The notes beneath the pieces are model-generated. The model saw only the letters and a program-made list of their open reading frames with translations. It had not been told where the DNA came from and did no database searches. From NCBI GenBank assembly GCA_028288395.1, contig JAQBNV010000481.1, positions 1 through 7,225 on the forward strand: DNA of 7,225 bases, read 5' to 3'. Source of the DNA: Adhaeribacter sp. (GTDB lineage Bacteria; Bacteroidota; Bacteroidia; Cytophagales; Hymenobacteraceae). Below are positions 1 through 6,623 of this stretch, one piece after another. The first letter of the stretch is position 1, and each line of letters opens with the position of its first letter. The position numbers and the translations under genes are program-made.

Positions 1-144
1 CTGGCCGATGGATTTAGCAGCGCCGACCTGAACCAGGCCTTCTTCCGGGAAGGTATAATTTTATCGGAACTGACCTTACGCCAGAAAAGCCTTGAATCGC
101 AGTTCCTGAATATTATCAATGAGCAAAACACCACCCCGGCATGA
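1..144 (+). CDS. ABC transporter ATP-binding protein, C-terminal end only
   Basis: This is the last 47 codons of a gene that starts before the window, ending in TGA at 142-144. The reading frame is open from base 1. No Walker A, signature or Walker B motif is present, because those lie further left. The call rests on the tail, which contains FFREGIILSELTLRQKSLES; a C-terminal segment of this shape (an element resembling 'GI.v..l..rrkSLE..Fl.l') ends many drug-export type ABC ATPases. It also rests on the next gene, an ABC-2 permease whose ATG overlaps this stop codon (ATGA), the usual ATPase-permease arrangement. The ATPase would sit on the inner face of the cytoplasmic membrane and power the permease. 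The substrate cannot be told. Confidence 0.8.
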   Translation: MADGFSSADLNQAFFREGIILSELTLRQKSLESQFLNIINEQNTTPA

Positions 145-914
145 CCAACTTACTTCGCTTAGAACTCCGCAAATTGCTGCCATACCGTACCTTTTGGATA
201 ATCCTGCTCCTTTACAGCGTATTCCTTTTCTTATTTACTTATGCCAGCAGCACTGTTACCATCAACGGCCAGCAGTCAGGTAGCCAGATTTACCAGTTTC
301 CCGGCATCTGGTTAAAACTCTCTTATGTAGCAGGATATTTTAACCTCCTGCTGGGCATCCTGCTCATTATTTTAATTACCGACGAATATTCTTTCCGTAC
401 GTTCCGGCAGCACGTAATCGATGGTTTATTCCGCCGCGACTTGGTGGGGGGTAAATACCTGGTAATTATGCTAGTGGGCTTGGTTGCTACCGCTGTACTG
501 GCTTTAATTGCTTTAATTTTTGGAATAATCCACACCCCGGAGATTTCACCGGCCAAAATATTTCCGGGTGCGATGCATTTAATTTATTACCTGGTGCAAG
601 CCATCGGGTACATGAGCATCGCCGCCTTTTTAGGCTTTCTTATCCGTAAAAACGGGCTGGCAATTATTTCTTTTTTGCTTTATACCAAAGTAGTAGAGCC
701 GCTGATCCATTGGCGGTTGGAGGATAACCTGGATAAATATTTTCCAATGAAAGTATTCAGCAGTTTAACCCCCATGCCGGGTCAGGAAATATTAGATGCT
801 TTAACCGGACCGACCCTGGTACTCAGCCCATCGCAAGCCATTTTACCAGCGCTACTTTATATTGGCTTTTTTTACGCCCTCACCTTATTTAGTCTGAAAA
901 TCAGGAATTTATAA
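141..914 (+). CDS. ABC-2 type transporter permease
   Basis: A complete 257-residue membrane protein, probably the membrane half of an ABC exporter whose ATPase is the gene just upstream. About six hydrophobic spans are visible, near residues 17-35, 62-80, 106-130, 144-167, 171-188 and 231-251. Between spans 2 and 3 lies the cytoplasmic stretch 81-105 (DEYSFRTFRQHVIDGLFRRD followed by LVGGK), which fits the ABC-2 permease pattern of an acidic start, an R-T-x-R turn and a final GK before the next span. A polar loop after span 1 (about 36-58) is probably outside the membrane. The ATG at 141 overlaps the upstream TGA (ATGA), which fixes the start and suggests translational coupling; no separate ribosome site is needed. 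Length is normal for the family. Substrate is unknown; gliding-motility and drug-export types look alike at this level. Confidence 0.85.
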   Translation: MTNLLRLELRKLLPYRTFWIILLLYSVFLFLFTYASSTVTINGQQSGSQIYQFPGIWLKLSYVAGYFNLLLGILLIILITDEYSFRTFRQHVIDGLFRRDLVGGKYLVIMLVGLVATAVLALIALIFGIIHTPEISPAKIFPGAMHLIYYLVQAIGYMSIAAFLGFLIRKNGLAIISFLLYTKVVEPLIHWRLEDNLDKYFPMKVFSSLTPMPGQEILDALTGPTLVLSPSQAILPALLYIGFFYALTLFSLKIRNL

Positions 915-1170
915 AATATTCAAAGCTGATAAACCACCATCAATCAAACATTTATAAAGACAAAAAAACAGGTTGAGTTATTCCCGGAGGGAATTTTCTG
1001 GTTAAAAACCATTATCCGCAACGAACCCATTTGGTTTGCTTACCTGAATGATTGCCTTTACAGAAGATATTTTTGGAAGTGCTTGGAATGCTGCAGAAGG
1101 ACGGGAGATCTGGCCTTTTAAGAATGGCATCTGGTTTAAGCCATTCGGTATATAATATTATGTGCAGAAT
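915..1170. other. Intergenic region, no convincing gene
   Basis: No recognisable gene lies between the permease stop and the terminator hairpin. A small hairpin at 980-994 (ATTCCC, GGA loop, GGGAAT, then a short T run to 997) may be a weak terminator for the ABC unit. A 35-codon ATG frame at 1048-1155 (+) is rich in Trp and Phe but has a TGA directly before its ATG, no ribosome site and no family I recognise. I treat it as probably non-coding or a remnant. Confidence 0.5.
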
Positions 1171-1213
1171 ATAAAAGCCCGAAGCCCGGATACTACCGGC
1201 CCCGGGCTTTTAT
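1171..1213. terminator. Hairpin terminator between convergent units
   Basis: A perfect 11-bp stem pairs ATAAAAGCCCG (1171-1181) with CGGGCTTTTAT (1203-1213). The 21-base loop contains a further CCGG/CCGG pairing (1186-1189 with 1196-1199). The stem ends in A/T-rich arms on both sides, so it gives a GC stem followed by a U-rich run on either strand. It lies about 75 bp beyond the stop of the minus-strand secreted-protein gene and about 255 bp beyond the permease stop. It therefore most directly ends the ribBA unit, and could also stop read-through from the left. Confidence 0.75.
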
Positions 1214-1288
1214 ATTTAGTTTTTCAGTTTCTCGGCTATAGTCCTACCTAAAGTTTAGTTTCCGAAAATCAAGATATAGAAATGTAGA

Positions 1289-1963
1289 TTATGGCAGCTG
1301 GTTAAAATGACCTACTATCCGGACTAAGTCGCGGGCGTTGTCGTATTCCAGGTTATTTCTTTTCACAAATTCTTTCATCACTTTGGCTTTATTGCCAAAT
1401 AAATCTTCCAGGTCTCTTTTGGGATTGCGCAGGGAAATAATTGCGCCTTTGGGGTTATAAATATAAAACAAATCCTGTACTACCGTTTGCTGGCGCAAAT
1501 GGCCGTAGCCATAGGGGTCGTAATAACGGCCGTAGCCCGAGCCCGCATACATGGGGGAGTAATTCAGGTTACGGCTCGATAATACTTCGCGTTTTACCAG
1601 ACTGTAATTTCCTTCGGTAAGTAATTCGAAAAAAGCCGGGGCTTTGTAATCCGAATAGTCGTTGCCCCGGTTCCACATATATGGTTTAAAGGTTTGGCGA
1701 AAACGCCCGCGTTCGTCGGTAACGGTAAAGCTGCTGACGTTAACGGGCGCGTAAGCCTGTATCGAGCCATCCGCCAGGGTCACCCGGATAATATCTTCTG
1801 TCCGGTGGTACGTGACAGGTCCCGAAAGGGTATCACCACTGGTCAAAACAATCCGGCCCTTGGGCCATTCCTGGACATCAACCTGCTGGGCAACAGCAGG
1901 TAAGAAAGCGGCCAATGCCAAAGCAACTACTAAAACCAGCCGGAAGCAAGAAGGGTGCAGCAT
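1289..1963 (-). CDS. Secreted protein of unknown function
   Basis: A 224-residue protein I do not recognise by name. It starts with a clear signal peptide: an Arg at residue 8, a hydrophobic core at 9-21, and a likely signal peptidase I site after AVA (residue 25). There is no lipobox Cys. The mature part begins with a beta-rich segment (about 36-82) including GRIVLTSGDTLSG. A Tyr/Gly-rich patch spans about 135-154, and a charged, helical-looking C-terminus (about 178-223) contains a run of the form NPKRDLEDLFGNKAKVMKEF. A Gly-Asp-Thr-Leu-x-Gly strand plus this kind of tail is, to my memory, recurrent in uncharacterised periplasmic or outer-membrane-associated Bacteroidota proteins; that is inference. 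The ATG at 1963 lies 3 nt after the ribBA stop, so the two genes are probably co-transcribed and perhaps translationally coupled. A terminator follows at 1171-1213. Confidence 0.8.
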   Translation of the reverse strand: MLHPSCFRLVLVVALALAAFLPAVAQQVDVQEWPKGRIVLTSGDTLSGPVTYHRTEDIIRVTLADGSIQAYAPVNVSSFTVTDERGRFRQTFKPYMWNRGNDYSDYKAPAFFELLTEGNYSLVKREVLSSRNLNYSPMYAGSGYGRYYDPYGYGHLRQQTVVQDLFYIYNPKGAIISLRNPKRDLEDLFGNKAKVMKEFVKRNNLEYDNARDLVRIVGHFNQLP

Positions 1964-1966
1964 ACA

Positions 1967-3169
1967 TTATTCTTTTAAAATATCATGGCCGAGTTTATCG
2001 CGTTTGGTTGTCAGGTATCTTCTGTTATGCTCATTAGGAAATATTTCGATAGGCACATTCTCCACCACTACCAAGCCATAGCCTATTAATCCTGTACGTT
2101 TTTTCGGATTATTGGATACAAGGCGCATCTTGGTTACACCCAAATCCCTAAGTATTTGAGCACCAACGCCATAATCCCGTTCATCCATACCAAAACCCAA
2201 CTCCAGGTTCGCCTCTACGGTATCACGTCCCTGTTCCTGTAATTTATATGCTTTTAATTTATTAATCAAGCCAATGCCGCGGCCTTCCTGGTTCATATAC
2301 ACAATTACGCCTTTGCCTTCCCGATCTATCATTTCCATGGCTTTGTGCAGTTGCGGTCCGCAATCGCAGCGGCACGAACCAAAAATATCGCCGGTAACAC
2401 ACGAAGAATGCACCCGCACCAGGATTGGTTCGTCTTCGGTCCAGGTACCTTTTACCAAGGCCAGGTGCTTGGCACCGTTGCTGCGCTGGGTAAAGGCATA
2501 TAAATCAAAATTACCGAACTCGGTTGGCATTTCTACCGCAATTTCGCGGGTAATCAGGCTTTCGGCCAACAACCGGAATTTAATCAGGTCTTTAATGGTA
2601 ATGAGTTTCAGATCGAACCGCTTGGCAACCAGTTCTAAATCGGGCAGCCGGGCCATGGAGCCGTCCTCATTCATAATTTCGACCAGTACGCCGGCCGGTT
2701 CAAAACCCGCCAGGCGAGCCAAATCAACGGCGGCTTCGGTGTGGCCGGCCCGGCGCAACACCCCTTCTTTGCGGGCGCGGAGCGGGAAAATATGGCCCGG
2801 TCGGCCCAGCGAATGAGGATCGGTAGCGGGATCGACCAGGGCCAGAATGGTTTTGGCGCGGTCGCTGGCCGATATACCGGTGGTGCAGCCGTGGCCTAAT
2901 AAATCAACCGAAACGGTAAAAGCAGTTTCGTGCAACGCGGTGTTGCGGCCTACCATCGGCTGCAAGCCTAATTCGTCGCAGCGATCTTCCAGCAAGGGCA
3001 CACAAATAAGGCCCCGGCCGTGGGTAGCCATAAAATTTACAATTTCGGGGGTTATGGTACGGGCGGCACAAATAAAATCGCCTTCATTTTCGCGATCATC
3101 GTCGTCTACCACTATTACTATTTTGCCAGCCTTTATATCGGCAATGGCATCTTCTATTTTATCAAACAT
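1967..3169 (-). CDS. ribBA: Bifunctional riboflavin precursor enzyme RibBA (DHBP synthase / GTP cyclohydrolase II)
   Basis: A 400-residue cytoplasmic enzyme for both entry points of riboflavin synthesis. The N-terminal half makes 3,4-dihydroxy-2-butanone 4-phosphate from ribulose 5-phosphate; the C-terminal half opens GTP to the diaminopyrimidine precursor. The RibB half (1 to about 205) shows the acidic metal loop [10 protein letters not shown] (22-31), [10 protein letters not shown] (123-132) and GHTEAAVDL (142-150). The RibA half (about 206-400) shows zinc-binding Cys257, Cys268 and Cys270 in the spacing of the family (CxxGD...RCDCG), [10 protein letters not shown] (291-300), [10 protein letters not shown] (331-340) and SNNPKK (352-357). 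Both active sites look complete. The frame is open to a TTG at 3220, but family proteins begin at the sequence MFDKIEDAI, so I chose the ATG at 3169; the 17 extra codons would also overlap the likely promoter. The secreted-protein gene follows after 3 nt. Confidence 0.96.
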   Translation of the reverse strand: MFDKIEDAIADIKAGKIVIVVDDDDRENEGDFICAARTITPEIVNFMATHGRGLICVPLLEDRCDELGLQPMVGRNTALHETAFTVSVDLLGHGCTTGISASDRAKTILALVDPATDPHSLGRPGHIFPLRARKEGVLRRAGHTEAAVDLARLAGFEPAGVLVEIMNEDGSMARLPDLELVAKRFDLKLITIKDLIKFRLLAESLITREIAVEMPTEFGNFDLYAFTQRSNGAKHLALVKGTWTEDEPILVRVHSSCVTGDIFGSCRCDCGPQLHKAMEMIDREGKGVIVYMNQEGRGIGLINKLKAYKLQEQGRDTVEANLELGFGMDERDYGVGAQILRDLGVTKMRLVSNNPKKRTGLIGYGLVVVENVPIEIFPNEHNRRYLTTKRDKLGHDILKE

Positions 3170-3217
3170 GGGTGTACAGTTCTTTAATCTGAGCAATGCT
3201 AACTGCTTTTGATATAA

Positions 3218-3225
3218 CAAAGGTA
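3218..3225 (-). promoter_or_regulatory. Probable ribBA promoter (-7 element TACCTTTG)
   Basis: On the minus strand, bases 3225 down to 3218 read TACCTTTG, an exact fit to the Bacteroidota -7 consensus TAnnTTTG. It lies about 48 nt before the chosen ribBA ATG, leaving a leader of roughly 40 nt. No clean TTG/TTTG -33 element is visible upstream, only a TTTCTTA at about 3241-3247. The leader is too short for an FMN riboswitch. Confidence 0.5.
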
Positions 3226-3451
3226 AGGAAATATAAGTTTTAAGAAAGCGCCGTTCCCATTCCGGTGCAAAGGCTTATCCGGTTCTTCATTTGCGTGGCA
3301 AATAGATACCTGTCGAAAAAATTTGCGGTAGCCCTGGCTTAACCAAAATTTGAAATATTACCTTGCTACGAGTCACCGGAAATATTTGGAGTTAAACAGG
3401 CAAGTTTCTAGCAACAATCGTATATCGGGACAAAAAAGGCAGTTCTAAATA
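3226..3451. other. Intergenic region between dnaG and ribBA
   Basis: About 225 bp of non-coding DNA separate the dnaG stop from the ribBA promoter. I see no open frame worth naming, no tRNA-like fold and no strong GC-stem/T-run terminator after dnaG. The minus strand has a T-run at about 3433-3438 soon after the dnaG stop, but no good stem precedes it. The segment probably holds the 3' end of the dnaG transcript and upstream promoter sequence for ribBA. Confidence 0.5.
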
Positions 3452-5362
3452 TTACCGGGCCACCACCACGCCCAACTGCACCGCAATTTCTTTTTCGTAT
3501 TTCTTAAGCGTACCGTGGATTACCAGGTGTTGGTCAATGGCAGCGGGGTCTTTTACCTGCTGCATGGTTTCCATGTTATCCCGGATCATTTGCTGTATAT
3601 TGCGCCACTTCAGGCGGAGGACGGCCGTATCGGCGGCGAACTGCAGCATGTCGGTTTCGCGGGGCACAAATATCTGGTGGGTTTCCCAGTTCTCGCTTAA
3701 TTCAAATTTATCGGTTAACAACTGGATGGCTTCCTGCCGGATTTCACTATCGGGATAATTGATAAAAAAATCGGGAGGGATGAGTGGCGCCTGTTTTACC
3801 TCTTCCTGAAAAAGGTTAAGAAACCTGATATGAATAGGGATTTTAAACTCAACGTCTTCCAGTTGTTCGAGCAGGTACGGTACAAAGGGCAACCCTTCCG
3901 GTAACTGATGGGCGGAATAATTCAGGAGCAGCCGCATAATTTCGCGCTCGTGGTGCAGCATAATAGCATCGTCGGCGGCTACTTTGTCTTCGGGTTGGGG
4001 CGTAAGTCCGGGCGCGGGCGCACTATCGGGAAAGGCCGGAGCAACGGGTTTTTGCCGCTCCTGCTTCATCAGTTTATTGTACTCGGTGAGTAACACCTGC
4101 TCTTCGATACCGAAGATAACACTGCAACGTTGCAGAAAAACGGCCCTTTTGATAGAATCCGGTATTTTGGCAATGCTGGTAATAATTTCCCGGATGGCTT
4201 CGGCTTTTTTAACCGGGTTGTGTTCGGCCTCCTGACTCAGCAGCTCGGTTTTAAAAGAAATAAAATCTTTGGCGTTGGCGTCTATATAGGTTTTAAAGGC
4301 CGTATCTCCTACTTTCCGGATGTAGCTGTCAGGGTCTTCTTTATCCGGAAACAGTACCACCATTACGTTCAGGCCACCTTCCAGAATTAAATCGATGCCG
4401 CGCAACGAGGCTTTGATACCCGCCGGGTCGCCATCGTAGAGCACCGTAATATTTTTGGTATAGCGCCCGATGAGTTTAATCTGGCCTTCGGTAAGCGAAG
4501 TACCCGAGGAGGCAACAACATTATCAATACCTCCCTGGCTCAGCGACAACACATCCAGGTAACCTTCTACCAGGTAGCACAGGTCCTGGCTCCGGATGGC
4601 CTGTTTGGCCTGGTAAAGCCCGTACAGCACATCGCTTTTGTGGTATATTTCGGATTCCGGCGAGTTGACGTACTTGGGCGTTTTGTCATTTGACTTCAGT
4701 GTGCGCCCGCCAAAGCCCACAACCCGTCCTGATAAATTATGAATCGGGAACATGACGCGCGCCCGGAAACGGTCGTATTTTTTATCTTCTTTTACAATGG
4801 TGAGGCCGGTACTTTCCAGAAACTCCAGCGTAAAGCCCTGCGCCAGTGCTTTGGCTGTTAGTCCGTCCCAGGACTCCAGGCTATATCCCAATTCAAACTT
4901 CTGGATGGTAGGTAAGCTCAGGCCGCGGTCTTTGAAGTACGGGAGGCCAATGCTTTTGCCCTGCTCGTGGTTCAGCAGGATATCCTGGAAATAATTTCTG
5001 GCAAAATCCGAAATAATATACTGGCTTTCGCGCGCGCTCTGGGCCTGGTTCAGTTCGGGCGAAATTTCTTCTTCTACCTCAATGGCGTATTTCCGGGCCA
5101 GGTACCGCAAGGCTTCAACGTAACCGATGCCCTCCACATCCATGATAAACTGCACCGAGTTACCTGCCTTGCCACAACCAAAACACTTATAAATACCCTT
5201 GGCCGGCGATACCGAAAACGAAGGTGATTTTTCGTGGTGAAACGGACAGGGCGCCCACATGTTCTGTCCTTTTTTCTTCAGGGTCACAAAATCCCCCACC
5301 ACCTCTACAATATCGGCTTGCTGAATAATCTGGTCGACAGTTTCTTTGGGAATGCGGGACAT
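3452..5362 (-). CDS. dnaG: DNA primase DnaG
   Basis: A complete 636-residue replicative primase, which lays RNA primers at the fork together with the DnaB helicase. The N-terminal CHC2 zinc-binding domain is intact, with Cys39, His42, Cys60 and Cys63. The core polymerase domain follows (about 110-250; RFRARVMFPIHN at 198-209, GRVVGFGGR at 212-220, TPKYVNSPES at 228-237). The TOPRIM catalytic fold carries Glu266 in VEGYLD (265-270) and Asp310/Asp312 in DGDPAG (310-315), the metal-binding residues in the family spacing. A proline-rich linker (about 434-460) leads to the C-terminal helicase-interaction region (about 465-636), which is poorly conserved as usual. The ATG at 5362 gives MSRIPKETVDQI, the typical family N-terminus, so the start is well supported; there is no obvious Shine-Dalgarno. 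The gene appears to be transcribed alone, 283 bp from ribBA. Confidence 0.97.
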   Translation of the reverse strand: MSRIPKETVDQIIQQADIVEVVGDFVTLKKKGQNMWAPCPFHHEKSPSFSVSPAKGIYKCFGCGKAGNSVQFIMDVEGIGYVEALRYLARKYAIEVEEEISPELNQAQSARESQYIISDFARNYFQDILLNHEQGKSIGLPYFKDRGLSLPTIQKFELGYSLESWDGLTAKALAQGFTLEFLESTGLTIVKEDKKYDRFRARVMFPIHNLSGRVVGFGGRTLKSNDKTPKYVNSPESEIYHKSDVLYGLYQAKQAIRSQDLCYLVEGYLDVLSLSQGGIDNVVASSGTSLTEGQIKLIGRYTKNITVLYDGDPAGIKASLRGIDLILEGGLNVMVVLFPDKEDPDSYIRKVGDTAFKTYIDANAKDFISFKTELLSQEAEHNPVKKAEAIREIITSIAKIPDSIKRAVFLQRCSVIFGIEEQVLLTEYNKLMKQERQKPVAPAFPDSAPAPGLTPQPEDKVAADDAIMLHHEREIMRLLLNYSAHQLPEGLPFVPYLLEQLEDVEFKIPIHIRFLNLFQEEVKQAPLIPPDFFINYPDSEIRQEAIQLLTDKFELSENWETHQIFVPRETDMLQFAADTAVLRLKWRNIQQMIRDNMETMQQVKDPAAIDQHLVIHGTLKKYEKEIAVQLGVVVAR

Positions 5363-5376
5363 GCGGCTGGGGTAAA

Positions 5377-5418
5377 GTTTGCGATTGCAAGTTACAGGTT
5401 GCCGGTTATAAGTTAAAG
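5377..5418. repeat. Six degenerate 7-bp tandem units upstream of dnaG
   Basis: GTT (ATT once) recurs at an exact 7-base interval: 5377, 5384 (ATT), 5391, 5398, 5405 and 5412. The four bases that follow vary, for example GTTACAG and GTTGCCG. The block starts 15 bp before the dnaG ATG, so on the coding strand of dnaG it lies within the leader or promoter. Heptad arrays of this GTTnnnn flavour are, from memory, seen between genes in some Cytophagales genomes; their role is not known to me. Confidence 0.6.
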
Positions 5419-5982
5419 CTTTGGTTTATTTTTAAGTTGCCCCGGCAGGCTGTGCCTAAACCAAGCTGGTGCAGCAGCAGGAAATATTCGAACGCTTTCA
5501 TTTTTTAAAGGCGGAGGAAAACCATTATTTCCTTCAAATTAATCAGGATTTAGAGGCAGTGCTACTTCAAAATAATTATTTGAATATTATCGGATTACAA
5601 CTCCAGGCTGTACTGGGCGAGATTACAAAATTTTGCCCAGCCCTTCTGAAAACTAAATTGGTATAGCAGCAGCTTTAGAAAACAATCGGCTAATTGTAAA
5701 ATAGCATCCTGGCCCGACACTGCTAAAACTCTTAATGCCCGGATGGGCAATATTTTCCCGGCACCGGTCCAATCCATTGCCTTTTGGTGTCATTAACCCC
5801 AGCCCGCGCTAATATATTTGTTCCTGCACCCAAGCTGGGCTGCTTAAATTAATTTCTGACTTCTATCTTACCGGCTGTATGGAAGCCGATCAACCGGGCT
5901 TTCGGGTAAGCGGCCGGAGTATTTTGAGCAGCTGTTTATTTTGGGAAATTTAACTTAAATTTAAAACTTAGTTTGCAGGAAC
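5419..5982. other. Gene-poor region with short, unrecognised frames
   Basis: About 560 bp with no gene I can support. Two short frames face each other: a plus frame at 5469-5666 (65 codons, GTG start, in-frame TAA at 5457) and a minus frame at 5595-5777 (60 codons, ATG start). They overlap antisense, have no ribosome sites, and match no family I know; either could be the remnant of a dead gene. A small hairpin at 5736-5749 (TGCCC, GGAT loop, GGGCA) followed by TATTTT could be a weak plus-strand terminator. A wide 6-bp stem pairs 5613-5618 (CTGGGC) with 5635-5640 (GCCCAG). Given the decayed gene on its right, this may be an old insertion or deletion scar beside dnaG. Confidence 0.4.
5946..5962. 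repeat. 17-bp perfect AT-rich palindrome upstream of the yhcG remnant
   Basis: AAATTTAA (5946-5953) and TTAAATTT (5955-5962) are perfect reverse complements around one central C. The palindrome ends 20 bp before the ATG of the nuclease pseudogene, where an operator or promoter would be expected. A near-consensus -7 element, TTAGTTTG (one mismatch to TAnnTTTG), lies at 5968-5975, but only 7 bp from the ATG. It could be a regulator site, or simply AT-rich spacer. Confidence 0.4.
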
Positions 5983-6619
5983 ATGCCCCTACCAAATCCG
6001 GCCGGATACATAAATATTTTAGAGCAGCTTAAACTCGAAATCAGGACTGCACGGGTACGCGCCACGCGCGCCGTTAACGCCGAACTGCTCCAGCTTTATT
6101 GGCGGGTAGGCAACATCATTTTAAAACAGCAGCAAACGCAGGGCTGGGGTGCCAAAATTATTCTAACGCTTTCGACCAATATCCGGCAGGAATTTCCTAA
6201 TCTGCAGGTTTCTCGCCCCGCAACCTCCTGTACATGCGCCAGTTTGCTTCGGTTTATCCCGGCCATAGATTTACGCAACGGTGCTGTTCTACCACCTGAA
6301 ACTACGTTGTTATGAGGTGATGGTAATTGAACTGAAAAAAAGGCAAGTTCCTGCCGGAGTCCGCGGGTAACCTTGACTTTTACTTAGCGGTGGCGGATGA
6401 TTTGCTGCGAACCGAACAGTACCAACCCAGTATCGGCCTGCCGATTTGCCAGGATAAAAATAAAGTAATAGCGAATACGCCCTGAAGAATATTAATAAGC
6501 TTATTGGCCTATCGGAATATTAGGTAACCGAAGCCATTCCGGACAACCTGAAAGGCAGTTTGCCTACGATATAGGACCTGGAGCGGGAATTAAAAAGAGT
6601 CGTAAAGAATAAAACTTAA
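5983..6619 (+). pseudogene. Decayed YhcG/DUF1016-family PDDEXK nuclease gene
   Basis: The N-terminal frame (ATG 5983) encodes a DUF1016_N-type start with LYWRVGNIILKQQQ and GWGAKII. At about 6205-6207 the frame slips by one base; in the new frame the family motif GFSPRNLLYMRQFASVYPG (6207-6263) follows. Around 6264-6271 the sequence jumps to the C-terminal nuclease region: VLFYHLKLRCYEVMVIELKK (6281-6340). A run of seven A (6335-6341) shifts frame again, after which GKFLPESAGNLDFYLAVADD is readable. Another one-base slip at about 6473-6475 leads to YALKNINKLIGLSEY. TAG stops at 6521 and 6572 interrupt the rest, which ends KNKT and TAA at 6617-6619. Family members are usually about 340-360 residues from memory; only about 210 codons remain, so roughly 130-150 are missing. 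The catalytic Glu-x-Lys survives as ELK, but the preceding acidic position appears lost. No functional nuclease is expected. The gene ends 4 nt before the cas6 region. Confidence 0.9.
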
Positions 6620-6623
6620 TCGT

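Noticed and set aside
2274..2816. 180-codon plus-strand frame inside ribBA
   Set aside because: It lies wholly antisense to a well-supported conserved enzyme, is Ser/Arg/Pro-rich in the way of a shadow frame, and has no family match I know.
3170..3220. Longer ribBA starting at TTG 3220
   Set aside because: The 17 extra residues are unlike the family N-terminus, and this start overlaps the TACCTTTG promoter element; ATG 3169 matches known RibBA starts.
3170..3300. FMN riboswitch upstream of ribBA
   Set aside because: The leader after the likely promoter is only about 40 nt, and none of the conserved RFN stem motifs are visible.
4130..4390. Plus-strand frames of 60-90 codons within dnaG
   Set aside because: All are antisense to the intact primase and show no motif of their own.
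5377..5418. CRISPR array
   Set aside because: Units are 7 bp with no spacers; CRISPR repeats are about 24-40 bp separated by unique spacers. No array is visible anywhere in the window despite the cas6 gene.
6335..6341. Programmed frameshifting at the A7 run of the nuclease gene
   Set aside because: A slippery A run could allow recoding, but other frameshifts, two stop codons and an internal deletion elsewhere in the gene make decay the simpler reading.
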